A DNA stretch of 16,551 nucleotides, taken from positions 1 to 16,551 of the forward strand of contig CAJTVL010000085.1 in NCBI GenBank assembly GCA_910579425.1, written 5' to 3'. A model generated the notes under the pieces. The model was not told the DNA's origin, made no database searches, and was given only the letters and a program-made list of their open reading frames with translations. Below, in pieces: positions 8,695 to 13,799 of this stretch (its first letter is position 1; the number at the start of each line of letters is the position of its first letter). The DNA comes from an uncultured Lachnospiraceae bacterium. GTDB lineage: Bacteria > Bacillota > Clostridia > Lachnospirales > Lachnospiraceae. The position numbers and the translations under genes are program-made.

Positions 8695-9623
8695 TATTTT
8701 AATCCTCTTTCAAGCCTCTCCCGATATCCCGGGGCGTTTTTGATCTCGAACTTATTGTTAAACATCTCGTACTCCGCGTCCGAAAGCCGCTCTTCTAAGG
8801 TTTCCTCTATATTGGTCTTATATACCATGCCCACTGCCACTGAGGGGGCCAAAACAGAATCTTCAAAGGCCAGGCACTTCTCCTGTATCCGCCTCCTATA
8901 ATCTTCCGCTTCCCCTTCCTGGGCCATGGGAATCAGCACGCCGAACACGTCCCCGTCCACCCTGCCGATGACAAAATCGGGCTTCGCCTCCTTTTGAAGA
9001 ATATCTGCGATCACCCGGATCAGCCGGTCGCTTTCCTCGTCTCCAAAATGATCGTTCACAAACTTCCAGTCGTTAATATTTACATTCAGCACCGCTACGG
9101 GAATCACTTCCGAGCGGTCAATCAGTTTCATTCTGTTTTCAAAATAAATCCGGTTAAAGACGCCGGTCAGAATATCTTCCCGTTCATTGTGAGTCACGAT
9201 ATGTTTTTTGTCCTCTAATTGTTTTTCCAGCTCTTCCAGGTAGATGCTGCTTTCTCTTCGCAGATAAGCTTCCTCCCCAAGCCTGCTTAATATGGCAACG
9301 GTACCGTCTAATAGCTCATCTGCCAGCCTGTTGTCCGTATTTCCCGCCAAATGCTTTACATAGAGATGCCCGATGGTCCGGTTCTGAATGCGCAGCTTCC
9401 GCCCCGGCTCTCCCACCACATCCGGGTGGAACCCCAAAAAGCCCTCTCCTATGGCGACCTCCTTCTCCCCGTGACGGTCTGTTAAAAGCACATTCAGCTT
9501 CAGCACTTCCGCCAGATTGCTCAAATATCTTTTGACAATTTCCATATCATAAAGATTGGAAAGCGTATAATTCCTGATATTTTCCTTCATTCTTTTTTCG
9601 TATGGTATTGTATCGTACCCCAT
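8694..9623 (-). CDS. GGDEF-domain protein with degenerate active site
   Basis: The protein has 309 residues from the preferred start. Residues about 25-115 form an N-terminal region that may be a GAF/PocR-like sensory fold (LSNLAEVLKLNVLLTD, TIGHLYVKH). A charged helix or coiled coil follows (about 115-150), then a GGDEF domain (about 150-285). The domain entry motif DILTGVFNR (150-158) is conserved. The GGDEF loop itself reads DGDVF (223-227), lacking the glutamate, and the metal-binding DxD of active cyclases reads NIN (182-184). No RxxD inhibitory site precedes the loop. Cyclic-di-GMP synthesis is therefore doubtful; it may be a signalling or binding pseudo-enzyme. The ATG at 9623 is chosen because GGGGAGA lies seven bases upstream. 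An in-frame TTG at 9704 would add 27 residues, but it falls inside the -35 box of the gene's own promoter. Confidence 0.85.
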   Translation of the reverse strand: MGYDTIPYEKRMKENIRNYTLSNLYDMEIVKRYLSNLAEVLKLNVLLTDRHGEKEVAIGEGFLGFHPDVVGEPGRKLRIQNRTIGHLYVKHLAGNTDNRLADELLDGTVAILSRLGEEAYLRRESSIYLEELEKQLEDKKHIVTHNEREDILTGVFNRIYFENRMKLIDRSEVIPVAVLNVNINDWKFVNDHFGDEESDRLIRVIADILQKEAKPDFVIGRVDGDVFGVLIPMAQEGEAEDYRRRIQEKCLAFEDSVLAPSVAVGMVYKTNIEETLEERLSDAEYEMFNNKFEIKNAPGYRERLERGLK

Positions 9624-9675
9624 AGTAATCTCTCCCCAATTGTGTGATTCGTCATTGAAACCGTTATTAGCCCTA

Positions 9676-9704
9676 AGTATAGCGTTTTCCCGGCGTTTTA
9701 TCAA
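9676..9704 (-). promoter_or_regulatory. Promoter of the GGDEF gene
   Basis: On the minus strand, TTGATA (9699-9704), a 17-base spacer and TATACT (9676-9681) give a good vegetative promoter with a leader of about 45 bases before the ATG. The -35 box overlaps the stop codon of the preceding gene (TGA at 9701-9703), and no terminator separates the two. The gene may therefore also receive read-through transcription. Confidence 0.7.
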
Positions 9705-10408
9705 GACTTTCTTTCCGAAAAGGCCTTACGGTTTTCCTCCATGCGCTTTCTGCGGTAAGATAGATTATCGTTCAGCTTACAGTATTCGCCGCTCTTACTG
9801 TAGGAGTCCATCAGAGGACTGTCCGTATTTGCCGTCAGAATATCCTTCTGCCTTCTTGCCCTCTTTTCTGCCAGCTCCCGGCGTTTCTGCTTTTCTTCTC
9901 TCTTTTTTCGGAAATTTTTCCGAAAAAAATTTTTAGGATCCGCAAGGGCGAAAAAATCGTCTTTCTTTTTTTCAAAACTCTGAAAGGCCACATCGGCTCC
10001 TGCCTTTACTTTGTCCTTAAATTCCATCCAATTTACCGTGACACGGCGGGAAAAAAACTGCCCGAAAACCTCAGGAATCCCATAAATCTCCCTTTGTTCC
10101 CCGGTTTCCTGCGCTTCTTCCTCTAAGGCTGTCTTTCCTTCCTTTGACTCATCCCCCATGGCGTCCCAGAACTCCCGCAGAAGGCCGACGCCCTTTTTGG
10201 AGCCTTTCCCCTGCTCTTTCCCGCTTTCGGGAGTATGGATAAAAATGTCCGCTTCCTTTCCCTTTGCCGGTCCGTAAGCCGCCCGGCTGCTTTTTTCGCC
10301 GTCCTCCGTCTCCGCCCCGGAGCCTCTGGAATTCTCCGGCATGGAATAAGTATGGGATTTTTGATATTCCCCGCCCGAATAAGCGTGATAATTATTTTGT
10401 ATCTTCAT
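9701..10408 (-). CDS. Hypothetical protein, lysine/arginine-rich C-terminal half
   Basis: I do not recognise this 235-residue protein. It has no signal peptide or membrane segment. The N-terminal 75 residues are polar and low-complexity (rich in Gly, Ser, Glu, Lys), suggesting disorder. A more ordered stretch lies at about 107-150 (YGIPEVFGQFF, VNWMEFKDKV). Residues about 155-190 are a strongly basic, probably helical segment (KNFFRKNFRKKREEKQKRR). Basic character suggests binding to nucleic acid, membrane or another anionic partner; that is inference only. Start: ATG with AAAGGGA about ten bases upstream. It follows the GH25 gene after 57 bases with no terminator between them, so the two are probably cotranscribed and may share a cell-envelope context. 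Confidence 0.72.
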   Translation of the reverse strand: MKIQNNYHAYSGGEYQKSHTYSMPENSRGSGAETEDGEKSSRAAYGPAKGKEADIFIHTPESGKEQGKGSKKGVGLLREFWDAMGDESKEGKTALEEEAQETGEQREIYGIPEVFGQFFSRRVTVNWMEFKDKVKAGADVAFQSFEKKKDDFFALADPKNFFRKNFRKKREEKQKRRELAEKRARRQKDILTANTDSPLMDSYSKSGEYCKLNDNLSYRRKRMEENRKAFSERKS

Positions 10409-10465
10409 CGCACAATTTCCCTTTAAATATCTGGTCTCACTGCGGCTTTCTGACCTGCCCCTTCG

Positions 10466-12127
10466 TCACTGCGCCGGCGTCAAAAAGCTGCTGACCGCAT
10501 AAACCGTCTGTCCGTTAAAATCGAGCCGGGACCAGCCGTTATCTCCCACGGCAGTCCGGGTAAGCACCTCCCCGTTATGCAAAAGCCCCACTACCGTATC
10601 CTCGCTGGCCGTGGAAGGCTCCGAGCGCAGATTCGTCTCTATCTTGGCTGTTACCTGCTCATTTACCGGCGTGTAAACCGGCCCCTGGACAGGAGCCTGC
10701 TGCCCTGTATCCTCCATATCCGTAGTTAAATAGCTGGTCACTGCATACAGGGTCTGGCCGTTATAAATCACCCTTGACCAGCCATTGTGGCCGATTCCCG
10801 TCCGGGTGGCCGTGTCCCCGTGAACCAGCTTGCCCACTATGGTACCCTCGTCCAGGGTACTGGGCTCTGAGCGCAGGTTGGTTTCCTGCTTGGCCGTTAC
10901 GGTTTCATTCACCTCCGTAAAAATAATTCCCACCTCCGGATTGGCCACCACTGCCTGCGCGGGCGTTTCGTCCTTGGCCCGGGCCTCCTGTGTATAGCCG
11001 AAATAGGCGATATTTACATCGGTCTTTTTAGAAATCCCTGCCACCGTTCCCTGGCTGGTATACTGCCACATGGCATGAGTGCCCGTATAATCCGAAGCCT
11101 CCGTTTCCGGATAGGCCAAGGCCGGATATTGGGCCACCCATATTTTATATTTTGACGCCAGAGTCTGGGTATCCCACTGCGCGCTGCCCTCCAACTCTCC
11201 CTTGGCCGCATAAAACATGGGCGTATAGCCCGCCGATGCGATTTCATCCAGAAAAGCGCAGGCAAGAGCCGTCCTTGTCTGCCGGTCCAGTCCGTACTGC
11301 CTGCTGTCGGAGGAGAGAAAATCTTCACAGTTATAGGCTACCGGATAGGTGATCTTATATTTTGCAATGATCCCGCTGGTAAAGGCCGCCTCCGCCCTGG
11401 CCTCCTCCAACGTTACGGCTGAGGAGAAAAAGTAGGCTCCCAGTTTAATCCCTGCCGCCTGGGCCTCCTGCATGTTGTACCTGGCAGTGGGATCCTCAAA
11501 AATCTCCCCTGTGGACTTCGCCCGGTATCCCACACGGATCATGGCAAACTCCACACCGGACTCCTTTACCTTTGCCCAGTCAATGGTTCCCTGATACTTT
11601 GATACGTCAATCCCCATGGTCATCTGAGCGGTTTCATCCTTTCCAATGGGAACCACCGTAACCTCTGCGCCGCTTCCCTCATTTCCGGCCGCCCCGTCCT
11701 CCTGTGGATCCTGGGCATCATCCAGCGCTCCCACACTGACCTGCCCCTGCTCCTGGCCGGCATCGCTCTTACCGGGCACAGGATTCTGACCGCCCTCTTT
11801 TGTATCTTCTATATCGCTTGTACTTTCCCCGGGAGCAGTCCCTTCCTGCCGGTCCTGCTCCTGAGAAAGCCCGGATTCCCCCTGTGTCTCCTCTTCTGCC
11901 GCTTCCGGCTGCTTCTCGGAGCGAATTTCGATCTGAGCTTCCACCGCCTCCCTGCGACTTTTGCCGCTTTCCAAAAACAGGAAAAAAGCAGCTGCCAGCC
12001 CAATGACAAGCAAAACCCCTGCCACCGCCAACGCAATCAACCGCCCCTTCTGCGCTTTATCCAAATCCAGTTCTTCCTCAAAATCCACCTTCCGATGTAC
12101 CGGCCTTTTTCCTCTGTTCCTTTTCAT
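10466..12127 (-). CDS. Membrane-anchored GH25 muramidase with two SH3b domains
   Basis: This 553-residue envelope protein is predicted to cut peptidoglycan. A short basic N-terminus precedes one hydrophobic segment (about 28-52), giving an N-in, C-out anchor without an obvious lipobox. A long acidic, Gln/Glu/Gly-rich linker (about 55-165) should span the wall. The GH25 lysozyme domain (about 171-376) starts MGIDVSKYQGTIDW with the family aspartate D174 and ends with MWQYTSQG and a DVNIAY motif. In the catalytic DxE pair the aspartate is asparagine: YNCE, N266 and E268. Two SH3b domains follow (about 405-468 and 488-550), likely wall-binding. The start ATG has only a loose site (GGGCGGAATGAGTT). 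Such enzymes act in wall remodelling or daughter-cell separation. It is likely cotranscribed with the basic protein downstream. Confidence 0.93.
   Translation of the reverse strand: MKRNRGKRPVHRKVDFEEELDLDKAQKGRLIALAVAGVLLVIGLAAAFFLFLESGKSRREAVEAQIEIRSEKQPEAAEEETQGESGLSQEQDRQEGTAPGESTSDIEDTKEGGQNPVPGKSDAGQEQGQVSVGALDDAQDPQEDGAAGNEGSGAEVTVVPIGKDETAQMTMGIDVSKYQGTIDWAKVKESGVEFAMIRVGYRAKSTGEIFEDPTARYNMQEAQAAGIKLGAYFFSSAVTLEEARAEAAFTSGIIAKYKITYPVAYNCEDFLSSDSRQYGLDRQTRTALACAFLDEIASAGYTPMFYAAKGELEGSAQWDTQTLASKYKIWVAQYPALAYPETEASDYTGTHAMWQYTSQGTVAGISKKTDVNIAYFGYTQEARAKDETPAQAVVANPEVGIIFTEVNETVTAKQETNLRSEPSTLDEGTIVGKLVHGDTATRTGIGHNGWSRVIYNGQTLYAVTSYLTTDMEDTGQQAPVQGPVYTPVNEQVTAKIETNLRSEPSTASEDTVVGLLHNGEVLTRTAVGDNGWSRLDFNGQTVYAVSSFLTPAQ
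10478..10666 (-). repeat. SH3b repeat copy 2 (intragenic)
   Basis: This is the second of two homologous coding repeats at the C-terminus of the GH25 gene, about 63 residues. Shared positions include VTAK-ETNLRSEPST, NGWSR, NGQT-YAV-S-LT. It is separated from copy 1 by a Gln/Pro-rich linker of about 20 residues. Confidence 0.85.
10724..10915 (-). repeat. SH3b repeat copy 1 (intragenic)
   Basis: This is the first SH3b repeat of the GH25 gene, about 64 residues. It matches copy 2 closely at the ETNLRSEPST and GxNGWSR blocks. The copies have clearly diverged in between, so this looks like an old domain duplication rather than a recent one. Confidence 0.85.
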
Positions 12128-12173
12128 AACTCATTCCGCCCTTCAAAGATTCCCCTGCCTAAACTCTGTCTCC

Positions 12174-12179
12174 ATTATA
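12174..12179 (-). promoter_or_regulatory. Candidate -10 box for the GH25 gene
   Basis: On the minus strand TATAAT stands about 47 bases upstream of the GH25 start codon. No good -35 box is found at 16-18 bases (TAGCCA at 17), so an activator or another sigma factor may be involved, or the true promoter may lie elsewhere. Confidence 0.4.
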
Positions 12180-12253
12180 GCCTATCACGACTTTCTTGGC
12201 TATTTATTTTTCCTTATATAAATGACAACACCTGCTAAAATAACTGTCTGAAC

Positions 12254-12326
12254 TGTTACTTACCGCAGAGATGAAAGAACCGATCCGTTATCCGGGCGTC
12301 CTCTGGCACAAATGCGGAAAGTAACA
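12254..12326. repeat. Inverted repeat, 14-bp arms with one mismatch
   Basis: The left arm TGTTACTTACCGCA (12254-12267) and the right arm TGCGGAAAGTAACA (12313-12326) are complementary at 13 of 14 positions, around a 45-base interior. The interior has a further CAGAG/CTCTG pair. It lies in non-coding DNA between the terminator of the toxin-antitoxin module and the GH25 promoter. It could be a structured RNA, a binding site or a remnant of a small mobile element. Confidence 0.6.
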
Positions 12327-12355
12327 ACCCAACTTCCTTAACACTATTTTAACGC

Positions 12356-12379
12356 CCTCCGCCTCGAAACTTTCGGAGG
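12356..12379. repeat. Small inverted repeats, mutually exclusive hairpins
   Basis: CCTCCG (12356-12361) pairs with CGGAGG (12374-12379), while CGAAA-c-TTTCG (12365-12375) pairs with itself. Two bases are shared, so the two hairpins compete. There is no T-run, so this is not a terminator. Confidence 0.4.
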
Positions 12380-12396
12380 AAAATATCCACCGGAAA

Positions 12397-12420
12397 ATAA
12401 AAAAATCCGGCAGCGCCGGA
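12397..12420 (-). terminator. Rho-independent terminator of the toxin-antitoxin module
   Basis: Read on the minus strand, TCCGGC-GCT-GCCGGA (12406-12420) is followed by seven Ts. It lies about 70 bases past the end of the toxin remnant and has no T-run on the other strand, so it serves minus-strand transcripts arriving from the module. Confidence 0.85.
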
Positions 12421-12461
12421 ATATGTCTTTACAGAGATCGGGATTGGTTAACGGATGTCGG

Positions 12462-12480
12462 AGGGGGATTGAATCCCCCT
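12462..12480. repeat. 19-bp perfect palindrome AGGGGGATT-g-AATCCCCCT
   Basis: This is a perfect inverted repeat with a single central base, just past the end of the toxin remnant. Its right arm is part of the 11-bp sequence that recurs at 13011-13021. There is no T-run on either side, so it is not a typical terminator. Confidence 0.6.
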
Positions 12481-12482
12481 TC
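12472..12482. repeat. 11-bp direct repeat, left copy
   Basis: AATCCCCCTTC here is identical to 13011-13021. The two copies bracket the toxin-antitoxin module. Possible readings are a target-site duplication, a recombination scar or chance. Confidence 0.5.
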
Positions 12483-12488
12483 CACAGT

Positions 12489-12693
12489 TTAACCCCACTG
12501 TCGTAATTTATTTTGATAATTTTCTAACTGATGAAATACTCCGACGATATTCACTACATCCACACTGACGCTAAATATTATCGTATAATTCATCTTCCCC
12601 ACAACAGTCTCATTTCAGTCTGTAAATCAGATAATGCAAAATATGATCAAGTAATTCATCCGCATGCTCTGTAACCACTAATTTATAAGCCAT
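12489..12693 (-). pseudogene. RelE/ParE-type toxin remnant (internal deletion, frameshift)
   Basis: The N-terminal part starts at the ATG at 12693, which overlaps the antitoxin stop by 11 bases, and encodes 27 residues (MAYKLVVTEHADELLDHILH then YLIYRLK) before TGA at 12610. In the +1 frame a typical C-terminal end of the family follows: VVGKMNYTIIF, then VGVFHQLENYQNKL, stopping at 12489. Intact members have about 100 residues; here the central part (roughly 35-40 residues) is gone and the two ends are out of frame. The gene cannot make a normal toxin. Family knowledge: RelE/ParE toxins act on translation or gyrase and are neutralised by the partner antitoxin encoded directly upstream. Confidence 0.85.
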
Positions 12694-12943
12694 ACTTTGC
12701 CTTCATTCCTGCCAAAGCAGTTTTGGCATCTTTGACCTGTCCGCTTTCTATCTGCTTTTCTGACAATTCAATATCTCTGTATACAGACAGCTGATGCATG
12801 GTCGTTTCATAAATTTCCATACTCATAATAACCATATCTCCATAACCGTTTTTTGTGATATAAATTGGTTCTTCTGATTTATGGCACATATCGGAAATTT
12901 CCGAAGTATTTTTTTAATCTTTAATAGGGATGATTTGCGGCAT
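12683..12943 (-). pseudogene. Phd/YefM-type antitoxin with premature stop at codon 10
   Basis: The ATG at 12943 has an excellent site (GGAGG, eight bases upstream). It encodes MPQIIPIKD, then a TAA stop (12914-12916), then continues in the same frame KNTSEISDMCHKSEEPIYIT and on to AGMKAKYGL, the full length of a Phd/YefM antitoxin (86 codons). Leucine (TTA) is expected at the stop, so one T-to-A change would explain it; frame is kept on both sides. Restart at the ATG at 12889 would give 68 residues lacking part of the N-terminal DNA-binding region, but no ribosome site precedes it. The missing restraint fits the loss of the toxin next to it. TTA/ATA/AAA-rich codon use differs from the CTG/GGC-rich neighbours, suggesting horizontal acquisition. 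Confidence 0.85.
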
Positions 12944-12966
12944 ATTACATACCTCCTCTCTGATAT

Positions 12967-13000
12967 GGGTAAATTATACCATAATTATCCCTTATTTCAA
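12967..13000 (-). promoter_or_regulatory. Promoter and probable autoregulatory operator of the toxin-antitoxin module
   Basis: On the minus strand, TTGAAA (12995-13000), 16 bases and TATAAT (12973-12978) with an upstream TG form an extended -10 promoter. The inverted repeat AATTAT-ggt-ATAATT (12972-12986), flanked by GGG and CCC at 12967-12991, covers the -10 box. This is where Phd/YefM antitoxins usually bind to repress their own operon. Operator function is inferred from position and symmetry. Confidence 0.65.
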
Positions 13001-13008
13001 TTGCAATA

Positions 13009-13701
13009 TCAATCCCCCTTCGCCGCATCGATCCTGTCCCTGATTCCCTGCATCTGGTAATCCAGCGCTTCAATAAAATCTGAACAGTTCTTGAGCTGTG
13101 CCGCAATGTCCTCCCCGTCCGCTATATCCTTTTTGTATTTCAGCTTATGCTCTAAGCTGGCCCAAAAATCCATGGCAATGGTGCGCAGCTGCACCTCCAC
13201 CCGCATGAATTTCTTTTCCCTGGAAAGAAAAATAGGAATACCCAGAATCAGGTGAAGGCTCCGATAGCCATTGGGCTTGGGGTTTTTGATGTAATCCTTT
13301 CTGCCCAGCACCTCAATGTCGTCCTGCTTGGAAATCAAGTCGGCCAGCCGGTAAATATCATCCGGAAAAGAGCAGATCACCCGGATCCCCGCCACATCGT
13401 TCAAATGCTTTTCTATATTTTCCACCGTCACCGGATAGCCCTTTCTCCTGAGTTTTTCATAAATGCTCAAAGGGCTTTTGAGCCTGCTCTTAATGGATTC
13501 AAAGGGATTCCTGTTATACTCCAGGGAAAACTCCGCATCCAATACCCTGAATTTCGTTTCCACCTCCATAATGGCGCATTTATACTGCATCATAAGATTA
13601 ATAAAGGGTTTGGCCTCCTCCAGAAGCTCCCCCGGCCTGTCATCCAACATCATCACCGCACCGGCCTTATTTTCTCCGTCCAGCATCTTTCCCAATTCCA
13701 T
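13009..13701 (-). CDS. Small alarmone synthetase, GTP pyrophosphokinase family (RelA/SpoT domain)
   Basis: The protein has 230 residues from the chosen start. It carries only the RelA/SpoT synthetase fold, with no HD hydrolase, TGS or ACT domain. The motifs are in order: SIKSRLKSPLSIYEKL (GTP/ATP-binding basic stretch), DVAGIRVICSFPDDIYRLAD, DYIKNPKPNGYRSLHL, VEVQLRTIAMDFWASLEHKL and KYKKD. This matches YjbM/RelQ-type enzymes, which make (p)ppGpp and often act as tetramers. The ATG at 13701 is preferred because GGGAG lies just upstream and two hairpins occupy the DNA before it. A TTG at 13779 would add 26 residues but has no ribosome site; ATGs at 13686 and 13653 or 13650 are alternatives. 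It lies about 100 bases past the dehydrogenase with no clear terminator between. The stop codon falls in the right copy of the 11-bp repeat. Confidence 0.9.
   Translation of the reverse strand: MELGKMLDGENKAGAVMMLDDRPGELLEEAKPFINLMMQYKCAIMEVETKFRVLDAEFSLEYNRNPFESIKSRLKSPLSIYEKLRRKGYPVTVENIEKHLNDVAGIRVICSFPDDIYRLADLISKQDDIEVLGRKDYIKNPKPNGYRSLHLILGIPIFLSREKKFMRVEVQLRTIAMDFWASLEHKLKYKKDIADGEDIAAQLKNCSDFIEALDYQMQGIRDRIDAAKGD
13011..13021. repeat. 11-bp direct repeat, right copy
   Basis: AATCCCCCTTC is identical to 12472-12482. On the minus strand it covers the last codons and part of the stop codon of the small alarmone synthetase gene, marking the point where the toxin-antitoxin module begins. 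Confidence 0.5.
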
Positions 13702-13715
13702 GCCTGCTCCCATCT

Positions 13716-13770
13716 GCGTGCCATGGCACGCGCTCAGACAGCGGATGCCCGGTCCTGCGGACATCCGCTG
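13716..13770 (-). other. Two inverted repeats in the leader of the small alarmone synthetase gene
   Basis: A perfect 16-bp palindrome GCGTGCCATGGCACGC (13716-13731) is followed by 9-bp arms CAGCGGATG (13739-13747) and CATCCGCTG (13762-13770) around a 14-base loop. Neither is followed by a T-run, so they are not standard terminators. They lie between the dehydrogenase stop and the chosen start and could form RNA structure or a protein-binding site. Confidence 0.5.
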
Positions 13771-13799
13771 CTTCAACAAGAAAGGTAAAATTCCGTTTC

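Larger units (their letters stand above)
12128..12396. other. Gene-less structured stretch upstream of the GH25 gene
   Basis: No coding region is supported here. The stretch holds the candidate GH25 -10 box (12174-12179), a large inverted repeat (12254-12326) and a smaller pair of competing hairpins (12356-12379). A short direct repeat AACTGT-CTG-AACTGT occurs at 12242-12256. None of this matches a riboswitch family that I could recognise by eye. Confidence 0.5.

Noticed and set aside
10478..10915. Tandem DNA repeats in the 3' part of the GH25 gene considered as a possible CRISPR-like or satellite repeat.
   Set aside because: They are two diverged coding SH3b domains in the same frame, separated by a linker.
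12128..12396. Possible c-di-AMP or c-di-GMP riboswitch ahead of the GH25 wall hydrolase.
   Set aside because: The conserved motifs of these riboswitch classes could not be found by eye on the coding strand, and the structured part lies upstream of the candidate promoter.
12461..12488. GGGGG-ATTGAAT-CCCCC looked like the T-arm and 3' end of a tRNA, which would suggest a tRNA attachment site.
   Set aside because: The loop lacks the TTC start of a T-loop, no matching acceptor 5' strand or anticodon arm lies about 60 bases upstream, and there is no integrase. Kept only as a palindrome.
12397..13021. Possible insertion sequence or integrated element around the toxin-antitoxin module.
   Set aside because: No transposase, integrase or long terminal inverted repeats; only an 11-bp direct repeat is present.
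13702..13779. Longer small alarmone synthetase starting with TTG at 13779.
   Set aside because: No ribosome site, and the added 26 residues coincide with two inverted repeats and do not resemble the family N-terminus.
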